Assembly (NCBI RefSeq): GCF_027744825.2
Contig: NC_071338.1
Coordinates: 22,692,001-22,756,000 of the forward strand
Direction: 5' to 3'
Origin: Synchiropus splendidus
Taxonomy: Eukaryota > Chordata > Actinopteri > Syngnathiformes > Callionymidae
Length of the DNA: 64,000 nt
The notes beneath the pieces were generated by a model. The model was not told the DNA's origin. It saw only the letters and a program-made list of their open reading frames with translations, and searched no databases. Positions 1-12,780 of this stretch are shown piece after piece. Numbering within the stretch: the stretch's first letter is position 1; each line of letters opens with the position of its first letter. A program made the translations under genes and the position numbers.

Positions 1-178
1 TTGGAACTGCCAGGCAGAAGGTGGAGAGGAAGACCAAAGAGGAGATTGATGGAGGTGGTGAAGGAGGACATGAGGTTTGTAGGTTTGAGAGAAGAGGAAG
101 CAGAGGACAGGGTGAGATGGAGGAGGATGATCCGCTGTGGTGACCCCTGAAGGGAGAAGCCGAAAGAGAAGAAGAAGA
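1..178 (+). mobile_element. Non-LTR retrotransposon 3' end (C-terminal pol remnant and tail)
   Basis: Frame 1 is open from the window edge to TGA at 148-150. It encodes 49 residues of a basic C terminus including GRRWRGRPKRR, VVKEDMRFVGLREEEAEDRV and WRRMIRCGDP. The sequence gatccgctgtggtgacccctgaagggagaa.ccgaaagagaagaag directly follows; it is a tail seen again and again in fish genomes at the 3' end of a LINE. The element is cut by the window start. Clade not assigned. Confidence 0.75.
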
Positions 179-1379
179 TGACAGGACTAATCTCTACTCT
201 TAGTAATAAATAACAAATTCCACAGAGACTGTAAGAGATGAGCAGATGAAGGCTATATGAATAAAAAATAAAAAAAATAATCTTTGGTTTATTCACATTT
301 CAGTTCATTAAAATACAATACACATCATATTTTCAATCAGTCATTCATAGCGTCACTCCTGCTTTGAAATAAAAACCACCCTTATAGTGTGTTATCAGCA
401 TCTTGCAGAACACAGGCAAAGATAACTCCTGCGGATTACACCGCTTCCCTGACCGGCCATACTTCGACATTTTCCCCATGCAAGGTGAGTCAGTCTTTTC
501 ATCACTGATCACAAAGATTGTAAATCGCCCATTCATGTACACTTGTATCCTCCTTTGCTATGATCCAGGCGTCACTCACATCTTTAGTTCTCAAAAAAGG
601 CTTGTAATACGGTGATAACACCCCAATCATTCCTGCAGCGCATTAACAGTTTGCACCTGTACAAAAGAATCATAATCAAACTGGCACCTGCAGACGTCAG
701 TGGGGAGTTCTACATAAATTAGCTTTACAGTGCACCGGTATGTTCCACCTCCACTTCTTCACTCGTCCATGTCTCTGAGCGCATTATTAAAGCTTTCCAA
801 TAAGCAGTTGAAGGAGAGGCCGGGGATCTAGGGCTGAGACAACGCTGCAGAGCTGCACTGTAATGCGCACACTTGTCTACTGTACTCAGATGAAGCGGCA
901 AGACTCTATACTTCCTGGATGTAGGAGGGAAAGTGTAGGCAGGAGAGTGCTTGATGTAAAATTGAAGAGGAGGGCCTGAACATTGGAAAGTGGGGAAATC
1001 ACTTCAAATTTAAGGATTAGAGGAAAAAGAAGTACATTGTTCAATGGACACAGAAGTATAAGCACTGTGTGAACCAACAGAAGAAAGGATATGTTGGTGG
1101 ATGGGAACGTTGTGTAGGTGGTGCTAAACATTTGAATGCATGTTCCTTTAACATTCAAACTGTCATATTTCACAGCCAACTATGACACAATGAACGCATT
1201 AAAAAAATGCAAAAAAACAAGATTACTCATACCAGCGATTGTTCAGAGACCATAATGTGCCCGGATCTGAATATAAAGGAGCAGTCTGACAATTTCTCTG
1301 TCGGACTATAGGATGTGTGCCTGAACTTTGCACATAGTGTGGAATCAATATTGTCCTTCTGAAATGAGGCTCATGTCTG
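179..1379. other. Intergenic segment with weak transcript-end signals
   Basis: No recognised gene. A minus-strand AATAAA (288-293) sits in a context typical of a polyadenylation site, with T-rich sequence beyond it. Short open frames with splice-like edges occur on both strands between 345 and 831 (see findings). None matches a protein I know, so no CDS is called. Confidence 0.3.
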
Positions 1380-1735
1380 GAGTTGGCACGGTTACAAGCA
1401 GCTGAAATGAGTTTCCTTCGACGTGTGGCAGGTTTTTCCCTGTGAGATGTGGTGAGGAACTCAAAGGAAAGCCACGGTTTCTCTGCATTGAAAGGAGCCA
1501 GAAGTGGTTTGGGCATCTGACAAGGATGCCCACACCTTTGGAGGTGTTTCAGGAATGGAGAGCTGGGGGAAGACTGAGGTTCGACCTTGGACCAGGTGGA
1601 GAGATAATGTCTCTTCAATGGCCTGCTAGTATCTTGAGATCGCCCAGTCAGAGCTGGGAGATGGACGTTTTGCACTCCCATTTGAAGCTGCTGTCCCTGC
1701 GATCCAATGAAGGATGGCATACCCTTCCCTGTTCC
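1380..1735 (+). mobile_element. Decayed LINE pol C-terminus (HIERSQ..GHLTRMP type)
   Basis: This region is a degraded copy of a very common teleost LINE tail. The frame reads CIERSQKWFGHLTRMPTPL then EVFQEWRAGGRL, matching the element's IERSQ.RW.GHL.RMP...GEVF...P.GRRP.GRPR.RW block. Upstream it has ggttacaagcagctgaaatgagtttcct, also typical of the element. Stops and indels break it, and the open frames on both strands here are by-products. An antisense relative lies at 47894-48160. Confidence 0.7.
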
Positions 1736-2339
1736 AACGAAAAGCATCTGCAGTGGGTACTGTAGATTTTTCAGACCAGTGCGTGATCGATCATGTGAGA
1801 AGATTGTGCTAGAGTTATAGCTCTATAGGCTTTTAATGGGAACAATGAGCGAGCTCCCGCTATACCACTAGGGTGTAAGCAGTAGAAAATGAATGACAGA
1901 ATGAGCCGTTGAAAATATAATTGTCCTTCTCCAAGATAAACATTGTGAGATTGTCAGTTTGCTGCTGTTCAAATTCTGTTCGTTCTCTCTTATTTTGAAA
2001 GTTGACTGCATCCACTTTACTTTTCATCAAGTGAATTCCCACCTGAACCAACAAGGTTTTCAAGCAGCAAGTGCAAAAATGAGATCAGTATCGCATTTTA
2101 GGGGAAGGTATGCGTCACTGCGTTTCTGGGATGGTTCAGCGCAGATGCAAGGCACGGAAGGCAGCAGAACTCTTTTTGACTGGAACCAAAGCGATCGACG
2201 GGAACTGCACGTAGATGCTTTTGCTGAATGTGGTTTTGACGGCTCTTCCCCTGAGAGGTGTGGCCATGTCTGTAGATTTCCTTTAAGATCAAATGCCAGT
2301 TCTGCAATAGAAGCAAAAACATACACTAACTAAGCGTGG

Positions 2340-2796
2340 CTTGTAAATATAGTTCCCACACAATTTAAATGTCACTAGTAACAGAGATAAATAAAACACT
2401 TATTCAAAGATAATGTGAACTTTCTGAATTAATATGGAGAGGAATCAAAAGTGAGTCCAACTTCCGTGTCACGTAGCGTCTGCCATCCAGAACGCTCTTA
2501 TAGGAGTTAGAAAGCTGTTCTGTAATCTGAGTTGGCACCAGCGATGTGAGAACAGACTGCTGTCATTGAAGAACACCCAAAAGTCAGCAGAGTACTTTTG
2601 AGGAGTCCAGCTGCCCTGCCTCTGAAAACACACTCAGTAAACGCAGTCAAATAAAGCATCCTGTCTTCTTAATTAATCCCCCAGTATTTCGTCAGAGACA
2701 AGTTCCTCTGTGGATGTGTAGCATCTTTCAGTAAAAACTTTAAATCCTGGTGACTTTGGAAGAAGCTGAGGTTTAAAAAAAAAGATAAGGAAAAAA

Positions 2797-2827
<31 letters not shown>

Positions 2828-3857
2828 AGAAATGCTTCGTCTGACATTTGAGTCTTATTCTTCAGTGATTTGTAGCAGCAGATTTATACAGTTCTAAATA
2901 TAAGAAACAGAATGTCAATCCACTGGGTTCATTAAACCTCCATCATCATCGGGTTATCAACTACTGGGCGGAAAGTTTTATAACGAAAAAGAAGAGTCCA
3001 AAATAAATGCTGTGAAACTTCCTCTCCATGAATCTCCGACCATTAACGCTGCACTCATCTGCGTCCAGATGGTCTGCAGCCTTCCCTCCTGTCTGCGTCC
3101 CAAGGCACAACGCTGGCCTGGGAGCTCAGACAAGGGCATGAAGCCAGAGTGTTTCCCCTCCTGCTCTGTACAACCATTCAGTTAAGAGGTGGGTTGCTGG
3201 GATGTTCAAGTGCGCAATCTGTAAACTCGCCAATTAAGATGTCTCATGGGACGCTCGCCGAACGCAGGCTCATCTACTCTGGCTGGACATATGTAGATGG
3301 ATGAGGGTTCTCGGAAGTTGCATCGCTCTCAGAGGTGGCAGACTGCAGCGCCAAAAATGAAGTCACTTGTGAATGGTACAGGTTTTAATTACTTAAGAGA
3401 TCGCTAAGAATGCATGTGTGACATCATGCGAAAACAGCCTTAAGTAATAAGCAAGTGTGTCTGGACAAGAGTCAATTTTGGGGCACATGGAATTCTTTTA
3501 AGTGCTCAGGTGTGCAGTTAAGCTTCAACTTAGTGTGTAGACTGTCGGCTTGCACAATAACATATATTCTTCTTAATCACTCGGTACTACAATTCTATCC
3601 TGGTTGATGTTAATTTTTTGGCTGTAGAATTGTTTAGAAATACATATATAACTCAATGTATTGACCCTTTCCGCTGGTTACATTAAATATCTGGCAGTTA
3701 TTCAACATTACCTTGAGTATTGCAGTTTATATGGGGAAAACAAGGCAAATCTGTTACTGGATCTTTCAATTCCATTTCATTGCCAGAACAGTAGAATGGT
3801 TGAATAAGCAACTTGACATGGTGACTTTAAACAATGAACTATTCTACATATTTACAA
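2340..3857. other. Intergenic sequence, one (TA)n repeat
   Basis: Apart from a (TA)n tract at 2802-2827, preceded by an A-rich run, I see no gene, RNA or named transposon here. Confidence 0.5.
2802..2827. repeat. (TA)n microsatellite
   Basis: Uninterrupted TA dinucleotides of about 26 bp following an A-rich stretch. Confidence 0.95.
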
Positions 3858-4064
3858 TAGTGATGGGTAGATGATGTATTGTGTCTCAGTATTGAAGGGT
3901 TGATGTGGTTCCATGTGTCCTGATTTTCAGAGGCCACCAGACTAATTCAATGAAATCTCACATCATTTAGAACCAGCCGCGCCGTCTAGTGACCTCTGAA
4001 AATGAAGGCGCTGTTTCATCGACCCTGCAATACTGTTTCATGATACCACATCTACCCATCACTA
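3858..4064. mobile_element. hAT-like palindromic MITE, complete copy
   Basis: This 207-bp element begins TAGTGATGGGTAGATG and ends CATCTACCCATCACTA. The inverted repeats pair over about 48 bp, with the shared core CAGTATTG.AGGGT.GATG. The flanks are atttacaa and atttacca, an 8-bp target duplication with one mismatch, as expected for hAT-superfamily insertion. It has no coding capacity. It is the best-preserved member of a family with at least ten copies here. Confidence 0.8.
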
Positions 4065-4423
4065 ATTTACCATAAAAACAACCTTTGACAATGTGTTTTT
4101 TTATTATTCTGCTTTTCTGTCACTTGCTAAAGGCAAGTGTGGTCGTACACAGCAGCCTGGTGAATTTTGTGATTTTTTTCTTTTTTTTTTTTTTTTTAAT
4201 GTTGCAAAACCCATCCCAACTCACCTGCAAACAATAACAATACTGTTTTCTAACACATTCAAACACAATTAACACTGAACTCGCTCTACACCCCAACGTT
4301 CTTTTCTCACCCTCTCAGTGAACCCTTTGGTGCAGCTGCATGCGTTTAGAATTTTCTTATTATTTCTGTCTCAGAAGCTTAAGAAATCAACTACTCCATT
4401 GAGGAGTTATCGTCCCCCAGAAG

Positions 4424-5004
4424 TGTCAACCCATGTACCAGTGGATTTGTTCTGTGTTTGGGCGTTTCTGCTCCAGAAGTGCTTGGCATGAGCATGAATG
4501 TGGTGACATGCTTTTATTTTGGTTTTATTTTGTACCCGCACTTGTCCTCTCCTGTCCTCTGTTTTTTCGAGCTTCACCTTTGGCACACAGCTGGAACTAA
4601 TCCCCAACCACCTGCTGGAGGCAGCAGCCTTTATATTCCGCCTGGTTCTGGTCTTGTGTGCCACACCATCAAGTTTCCACACTGTTAATATTGACAATTG
4701 TCTTCTCACCTTGGTGCATGAGCTCTCTAGTTGTGTTTTTGTTTTGTTTTTTCTGTCTCACTGTGTGTTGTCCTGACATCCACATGTGCTTTTGATTTCC
4801 AGACTTGTGCTCCCTTGGTTGATCCTTTGTTTTCTCCCAGGCTTAATGTACATTCTGGATTTTGGACATTTGAGACGTGGACTCCCAATATTTTGTGATT
4901 GTGGACTATTGTGAATTATCGTATTAAATTACTGAACTGTTCCTGCCCCGTTGTTCCCTCTACATTTTGGTCTTGGGTTCCACCCTGTTCTGCACAACGT
5001 CACA
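4424..5004 (+). mobile_element. Probable solo LTR remnant (Gypsy/ERV-like)
   Basis: The segment starts TGTCAACC and ends CAACGTCACA (TG...CA type). It contains the fish-LTR motif ctggaactaatccccaacc, an ATTAAA at about 4922, and a terminal part like ttttggtcttgggttccaccctgttctgcacaacgtcaca that is typical of teleost LTR ends. A target duplication is not clear. The two plus-strand open frames inside are incidental. Confidence 0.5.
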
Positions 5005-5106
5005 GTGAAGTCATAAGCCTCAGTTCTCTGCTTCCAGATGTCGCTTAAATTGTCATCCATGATGCCCATTCACTTTGTAAAAATGATTCTTCTGTCATCA
5101 AAGGTC

Positions 5107-5445
5107 AAGCTGTGACCTCCTTACTACCTGTGCCAAAGAGGTAATGTTTATGACGCCGTTGCTTTGTCTGTTGTGATCAAAACGACTTCTAAAGTTATGC
5201 ATATATTTGGATGAAATTTACAGGAAATATGCAAAGTCAGACAAGGAACAAATTCCATTCCATTTTGGGAGTCATCCGGATCACCGCCCGGAGCCAGGAT
5301 ATTTTTTAGGATTCTTCAACAAAAGGGAGATATGGTTGGACCATTCACAGCACTTGTGCCACTTTGGTATTTGGATCCAGGATTTTATTCATTTATTTTT
5401 GCTTCATGGTGGATGTTTGCGCTCACTGAGTGCTTTTGTAGCCTC
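5107..5445 (+). mobile_element. Dispersed fish repeat (ggatgaaatttacaggaaatatg family)
   Basis: The text closely follows a repeat found throughout fish genomes: tgacctcctt...caaagaggtaatgtttatg, then ttatgcatatatttggatgaaatttacaggaaat, then gtcatccggatcaccgcccggagccagga, then a tail like ggtggatgtttgcgctcactgagtgcttt. Superfamily unassigned. The open frame across it is not a host gene. Confidence 0.6.
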
Positions 5446-8400
5446 ATTAAATTTCAGACAAGCCGTAAATGTCAAGAAATAGTGGCTGCAGGCCAACACT
5501 TTCACGGTCCTCCCACACTCCCTTCTCTCCTTTGTTGTTATCACATGACTCAGTTGAGCCTGGCACGCTGAGTGACATCTCATCTGTATCTTCTGCTCCT
5601 TAACATCCCTGACTCATTGGTGAAGACCGGGCTGACAGTAACTCAGATGCAAGCGTTGAAGTTGCTTGTCAACAGCAGCCAGTCCAATGCCTGGCACGCT
5701 CAGACTCCCCTGGAGTACTGAAATATTTTGCCATGCAGTAAACGTATGCTTCACACTATAAATATTTAATATGAAACATTGTGACACCAAACTCAGTTAG
5801 ATGGGACCCTTTGGAATTTAAAACCACAATAAATGTGTTTAACAACTCGTACAGATCCTCTTGGATTCATAAAGTGTCTCCCAAACCTTTCTGGCAATCT
5901 GCTGAGGCGAGCCAGAGTGGGTCACATGTGCCGAATGTATTTCTCTCTGCATTTCACTTCAGGGTGGCTAATAGGGACTACTTTAAAGTGGACCTTTGTA
6001 TCCAACGTTAACACAGATTTCAGCCTTCCATGTCGCACAGGTGTTTCAAATGCGTGACGATCCAAAAAGAGAGAGTTGGGAAACGGGGAAGGTGGGTTGA
6101 CCAGGTTGGGTTACCGCATGATGCCGACTTGGAGGCACTTCAGGCTCTAGTCAGTGCAAACACATATACATATTCAGAGGGAAAGGTGTGAGCTGAAACC
6201 TGCTCTGAATGTTTTTTATGCAACAGATCTGCAAGGAAAACTTAGATTCAACTCAACGTCTAATGCATCAACATGGAGGGCTGGCTCTTGCATACAGAAT
6301 GGATGGTAACCAAATTCGGTACTTCTGTTGGCACCAACCAAATTCCCGTTGGTTCAACAGAGTGTTGAGTCATGTAAACTCAAACGATATCATGTATCAC
6401 ATAATAACCTGATATGGACCATGCTGGACCCTTTACGCACCATTGCACACACTAGAGCGTAATGGTGTTCGCAGCATTGGAGGTGAAGCATGTTTTACAA
6501 ATGTGACCCCTCCGTGGAATTGGTTCACATGACAGATGCGTGGTATGTAGGTTCAAGTGAGTCAGTTGGACTGTGAAGTACATGTATATTATAATCCATA
6601 AAGATAAAGTGTCATATTGAGGCAGCCATAGCAGAAATTGAATGGCTTTAGTTGAACCCATACTCTCTCATTGTTCTTTGGCCAGCTGTGTGACTGAGTC
6701 CATCCTTAACTCTAATTTCTAGCCATATGACAGGATCATAGCCACGCACTGAATGAACAAAAAAGGAAAAAAATATGAACAATTGGCGATGTGATGTCAC
6801 ACAGGAGGCCAGAAACTGGGCATTCAGAATTCAAACTCAAGCCTACAGGGTTAGTAGCTTAAGCTGAAGAGCAGAAGTCTGAAGCTTAAAGGCTTGGTTA
6901 AAGAGCAATGGACCAATACTTCTTCTCAAGTTTCCAAAAAACACCTGGATAATCCAGGCCCCTGGGCTCTTTCTGACAAAGGACAATTCTCACCAAAGTA
7001 GCCACACACATTCATGCAGATGATCACAGTGCTCATTTTTGGACACGCACCAGGTAGAGAGAGCTCGGGAGAGAACCTATTGTATATCACACATTCCCTC
7101 ACATTAACAATTCTACATATTTTTCCAAAGTTCAGCCGTCCTCTCCTCTGGCCGTGCAGCATCTCTCCAGGCGATCCCTCTCCATCGCCAACTGGTGCAG
7201 CTCTGGAGGGCAGTCTGCCTGGCAGTCGAGTGCACCACTGATCTTGGTGCAGCGTCCAGCTTTTTCAAATGTATTATTACTTTGTTTTCATGCCTTATGT
7301 GAGCCCCCCGGCAAGTCAGTGAATGGAGCCAATTGTTTACTCTGTTGAATTGTTTCTAATAAATACAGAACTTAATAAAAGCCACCATTTTTCACATTTA
7401 ATTTATTTTGCAAGTCGCCAGTGAATTGTTTGATTATTTTCAGTCATGCCAATGATGAGAATCTCGCCTAGGTTTATTGTCAAGCACCATGACTGACACG
7501 CCCAAGTGGCAGCTAGACCCTTCTCATTTTGCTCATTATGGCATGTTTAATCACTTAGAATCTGAGAGAATGAGGCACTTTCATTGTTTTTTTTCTTAAC
7601 TGAGACAACGCGTGTTGCACAGTCACAGTTCTTTCCACCACTCACCACTGCCATCATCGCTCACACTAGCTTCACTCGATCTTAGAGAAGCGGTTCACAA
7701 TTGTCAGATTCTCTGAGATTGTTAGCAAATGTTTATGTCTATGTTTATGTTTATGTTTAGCAAATGTTAACAAATTTTGGTTCCTCCAACCCGACTCAAC
7801 TCGCTGCCGCAACCTGTAGCTTTGTATGGCGCAGAAGATGTGGCTATAAGACGACATCGACATCAAGGTATATTGATGGTTTGGTTGGATTGGTGTTCAT
7901 TGTATGATCAGTGACAGTAGAGAAGCATGAAGTAACAGCTACGTCGACGGTTAGGATGGCACTAACTGCTGTTGTTGTCAGAGGAAATTAATGAGTTTTT
8001 AATAATGTCACATTTGATTTGTGCGAGATTTGTGCTACTACCGTGCTTGTTTTTACAGTGATGTCACGTTTATATTGTGATTCAAATCGGTCTACTTAAG
8101 CGGTATGATGAGCAAATATATTAAATGAGGTACAGTACATACATGTACATTGATTTAAATGGTTCACGTCGACCAACAAGGACCTCAGTTTAAAAGAACT
8201 GGAGCTCTCTGTCAACTGTTTCATGGCTCAGGCTTCACAGGGTTCATTTCGGTTCCAGATCAGACAGCACGACTCATTCCTCTTCAGCTGATGCTAAATC
8301 CACTGAGCTTTTTCAACTCTAAATGACAGTTACTCAAGTTTCCCTGTCATTTGTGCAACGCAGCAAACCGATCAAGAAGTTTTAAAGCATCCTTTTTGAT

Positions 8401-10540
8401 TTGACTCTTTAAAAGCTGGCTGTCATTACGAACCAGACTTAGTGAGTGGTATCATAAATGGAACTGGTATAATGTGAAATGATACCCAATCTGATTAACC
8501 TGTTTCTCTTCCTTTATTCCATTGAGAATCGACAAGCGAATCACGAAGGAGCTAAACCCATTCAACAACAGCAACAGACTCATCAAAATCTTATCAATTC
8601 CCATCTCTGGTCAGCATGCAATACTGAAGGCAGCCGAGAAGCCTAGAACACTAAAGCTCACTTCCCCAACATCAGCGTATTATGCCATGGGAGTGAGGAT
8701 GCGTTGCCAACACAGCAGATGCGATTCCACATGTGCCTCCGCTAATGTTTGTCCGTCATCTGCACTCACCGACTGCACACAACCTTGACAAGACATCTGT
8801 CTTGTCTTGACTAGCATTGTGATCGGAACCCACAGTATGCACCAAACTGGTTGAAAAACAAGGAAAAAACAGGGTCAGCGTGCTCCGTATGACTCAAACC
8901 GAGTGGCTCTTTTTTGCTTCAAAAACCGCTCCATCTGTACTAGAGTTGCAAATGTTGAGCATCCTCGTCCTCAATCAGAAACTTTCGGTGTGTGCCTATA
9001 ATCGATTTCTACTTTCATCAAAATCAACTTTTACTTCAAGAACCGGTGTCCTATTTTTTCCATCTTACTCCCAAACAAACCAAACAAAATACTAACATCT
9101 TTTAGACAGAGTGAAACCGTCATCAATTTTCTGGCGGCTTTAGACTCAGGCTCCCTGCCGCTTTACATTCAGATGGGAAGCTGTCTCAAGGCCAGTAAAC
9201 AGCAACAAGAAGTAAATTCTAAACAAGCTTTTTTTACTGCTTTCAATTACAGACTTTATGTTTACTGCTGTCGGTAGCTATGTCCTAATACCCATTTTTT
9301 TAATAGGGTGAATTCACTGCCTATGTTTCATTCACTCAGCACCACCTTCACCGTCTCACACATGAAGAGTAGTATATAATAAGTGGATAAGACTGTAGAG
9401 TAGCTCTGTAATGCATAAATGTATGAGGGTTTTTCATCCGTTTTACCTGACTAGTTTGTGTTGCAGAGTAAAGGTTTTCTTTGCACAAACATTGTGATAG
9501 GCAAATACATCTGACGTATGTGTAGCTGAACCATATACAGCTCTGTTCAGAACCATAGCACTGTTTGTTTTGTTCTATTCCTTCTGCTGAATACATCATG
9601 AGATCAACACCCTCTCAATCCTGCTTGATCTCTTAATCCCTGTGGGATCACAACTCACATTTCCATCTGACTTAGATCTGGTGGCTAGAGGGTCTTCACC
9701 TTGAGGATCAAGAAGTCCTCCACCTCTGCAAGTGCCCACAGATCTGCAATTGTTCTGCTGTAGCATGAAAAGACGGCTCTGTAGTCCAGGTAATGAAGGG
9801 TCTCGGCAGAGTCTCTCAAGGCTTGTTGAGGGGGTGATGAGCTTAGAACGGAATTCTGGTGTCACTGGGGAAAAAATGTTCAAGAGTTCATGCTTCGCAT
9901 AAGAAGGAACATACCTGTTATGATGCGAGAGCAAGATGTCAGATGGTTGCTAGGTAACAGGTCAGTTTGGAGAGGCTGGTAATGTGAAAATGCCTCTCTC
10001 AGGGTAAACTGCAGAAATTCGTCTGAAACAAGATACTCGGCAACTATGGTCATGAGAAAGTACACTGAGGTTCCCTGAAAGGACATCCTGCCAATGTATT
10101 ATTGTTCAGTCACATTTCTTAGTTTCCCCCGAGAGGATGTGACAATCTAGTGAATGTGTGGTTTCAAAAACGTTTTTAACATTATGTGAAATTGTCATTT
10201 CATATCCAGAAGAGAGAAAGAAAACTTGAGTGGAATCTGTGATGTGAAAGATTTTCAATGTTAATATCCCACTGGAAACTTGCTCTTTCCTCCCATTTGT
10301 AAGAATTAAAGGTGCAGTCTGTGTTCTCATGGTTTACCAGATAGAGGCGTGTGTTTAGAAGTTAGTGATTAGGAATGCAGGAGTTATTTGCTCTTCTTCT
10401 CTCGCTCATTTGTCATAATGATAGCTGCATTGTTGAAAATCACCTGTTCCCATACCATTCTTCAAACAGTGAACTCATTGCATGTTTATTTAATAAACGT
10501 GGAATCTGACAGAAGCCCATATCATCGATCGGATGTGCCA
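5446..10540. other. Intergenic sequence without recognised features
   Basis: AT-rich single-copy-looking DNA. I note a short TATGTT tandem run near 7733-7760 and one candidate minus-strand exon at 9659-9864 (see findings). No other gene, RNA or transposon is supported. Confidence 0.45.
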
Positions 10541-10660
10541 GACCAGGGGTAAACAGACTGTTGCAGAGAAGGCAGTGGGTGCAGGTTTTTGCTCCATCCA
10601 TTCTAGCACAAACTACTTCACCAATCTGAAGACTGGAATCAGTTCATTGTCAGACTGGTG
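10541..10660. mobile_element. Truncated inverted-repeat MITE (tgggtgcaggttttt family)
   Basis: gaccaggggtaaacag...gtgggtgcaggtttttgctccatcc...cttcaccaatctg matches the left half of the MITE at 23353-23523. The right terminus is missing. Confidence 0.5.
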
Positions 10661-10680
10661 CTGCTTGTCTCTGCCAACCC

Positions 10681-10800
10681 ATTCTCACTCCGGTGGCATC
10701 GTATATTGACATTGGGAAAGTTGACTTTCGCGTCCTCCACTGGCGACAAAGGCAGCCTTCAGTTTTGCATGTTGACACATTGGCAGCGCGGCACGTAAAA
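10681..10800. repeat. Dispersed repeat, copy A (pairs with 35671-35795)
   Basis: attctcactccggtggcatcgtatattga...ggcagccttcagt aligns by eye with atcctcgctcccatgacatcatacattga...ggttgccttcagt at 35671-35795. The two look like diverged copies of one fish repeat. Confidence 0.4.
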
Positions 10801-11094
10801 AGATGGGCATTAAGGTTATGTAAGGCTGTGCGTTTTAGTCACACATTTTGTGGAGGGTAGGGTTATACATAATAACTGATGTCCACTATGATTCAGTGAA
10901 GAGAAGCTCAGTATGTTTTTGTTTTTTTCCTATATGGTTTTTTTTTCTCTCCTTGTGCATTTTGCTCCGCAATGTGCGAACCCACCCAGCCTGGAAGGAA
11001 AACAACTGTATCTTAACTTGGTCCTATATCACAGCCAATTCCTTGATGGGACTCCTTAATATTGATGTCTCATTTTCAGTGCTCAGAAAACGGT

Positions 11095-11174
11095 GATCTG
11101 AGTTTAAATATGGTTCTGGGACTTGTTGAAATGCTTATGACACTGTTTCACGAAGCTTCATAAGCCCTTCACTA
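11095..11174. mobile_element. hAT-like MITE, right-end fragment
   Basis: gacactgtttcacgaagcttcataagcccttcacta is the right terminus of the TAGTGATGGG family. The left end is not preserved. Confidence 0.6.
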
Positions 11175-11379
11175 CACCTTCAAAACATCCAGTGATATTA
11201 TTTGACCTTTTTTAAATTTCGGAAATATGTTCTCTGCTCTTATCATTTACTCAAAATAAAAACATTTCTGAATGAATGATATATTTCATTCTAATTTGAA
11301 ATTCATGATCACATGTGCCAAACTGAAAAAGTCTGCTTCATATTTATTTCCTCTGCTTGTGTTTTGGTCTAAGCCTTCC

Positions 11380-11700
11380 TCCTGGCTGCTGTGACCCAAA
11401 GAATTCAGCCATAGTTGGATTAGCAGCCCACAATCCCACTATAGTGCACAGCGGTCAGCTGCTGTGCCAACTAACCGGGAGACATGCGGTTTTTGTCTGG
11501 GATGGATGGAGGCTAATTAGCGTTGACAGAGCTGATGAGATGCTAATTAAATGTTTATCTTTAGCTGGCATCTGTCATAAAACAGAAGTCTGTTCGCTGC
11601 CTACAATCTGCAGATTATGGCAAAAATGTGGGGTTGAGTCCTGCTCGCAGTGAGATAAAGTGGAAGGAGAGTTGGGCCTCCTCTGGCAGGGAGAGCGCCT
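11380..11700. promoter_or_regulatory. Candidate conserved regulatory element
   Basis: Non-repetitive, compositionally complex sequence holding two GCTAATTA(G/A) homeodomain-type sites, with TAATTA cores at 11514-11519 and 11544-11549, exactly 30 bp apart. The assignment is inference from motif content only; conservation was not tested. Confidence 0.25.
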
Positions 11701-12660
11701 CACGCTCGCAGCGGATGGTGGCTCATCGTGGCAGTGATTGTTTCCGCCTTAACACAAGCTACCATACGCTCTGTCTTAAGCCATTTGAGCAGCCCCTCCC
11801 TTCTAAAGAACCAGACATATTGGGTGGATACGCAAGAACATATTTGACGTTCTAGCACACCATCGTCACGTAAAGTAAAACTGACCTAAAGGGCTGTACT
11901 CATGACCTCTAGAAGGCTTTTTGCCAGCGCCAAAAAATAGTGGTCATTTCAGTTCGTCCACCAGCCATGAACATTGTTATTTGTCAACCCTAACTTCAGA
12001 TGATCTATTTTTGTCTCCGGGAGTTGCTCAGCAAGAAAGGGACCCATTCTAAGGGGGCATTGCCACTATAAGTGGGACCCATTTTTAGTGAGACGCCAGG
12101 CAGCTCTTTGTCACTGATTTTGTTGTCTTGTGTCGTAACTTTTATGAGTGTGGCTTTTATTTTTGATGGCCTTAGACTCTCTCAATGGATCGACCTGGGC
12201 ATCAGCAAGATGAGCAGAGGAGTGCGGCATATTTTAATCTCACATGGTGGCACAAGGAAGTTTCCGCTTATCTATCATCTCAAGTCAGAGCTGAGCAGAA
12301 AAATCCATCATTGTTATAAAGTTCTGAAAGCTTCTCACCCTTGCTTCTGGTTGATGATATGATCCAGTTGGGTTTGTCTAGCTGGGACCACCACCTGTTA
12401 TTGGAACAGGTTGGAGAGTGAAGAAAGGGACGCAAATGAGATCATTGTGATCAGAACCATGGTTCTCACTGGGACACGGGTGGAGTGCCCACCGCAGGTT
12501 GGAAGTTAGAAGCCATACGAATTGTTCAAGCAGACAGACAGCCAAAGATGCATCTCGCTACCTTAAGAAGGGGATTGCCTCCTGCATGGCAGCATGGCAG
12601 AACTAAAATTCCCTAGGAGGAGTCGCATCACTAAGAAATACATGCACACATACATAGTAC
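11701..12660. other. Intergenic sequence
   Basis: No gene or named repeat recognised. Open frames here lack family motifs and splice context. Confidence 0.45.
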
Positions 12661-12780
12661 GTTAACCACTGCTCAGTCCTGGTCAGGATGGGCGGAGTGC
12701 TGGAGCCTATCCCAGCGCTCATTGGGTGAGAGGCTGGAATACACCCTGGACAGGTCACCAGTCCATCACAGTCACTTTAA
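12661..12780 (+). mobile_element. LINE-derived fragment (ctggagcctatcccagc family)
   Basis: gctggagcctatcccagcgctcattgggtgagaggctggaatacaccctggacaggtcaccagtccatcacag is a widespread fish repeat block from a LINE 3' region. The copy is short and isolated. Confidence 0.65.

Noticed and set aside
1223..1747. 174-codon minus-strand open frame
   Set aside because: It is antisense to the decayed LINE tail at 1380-1735.
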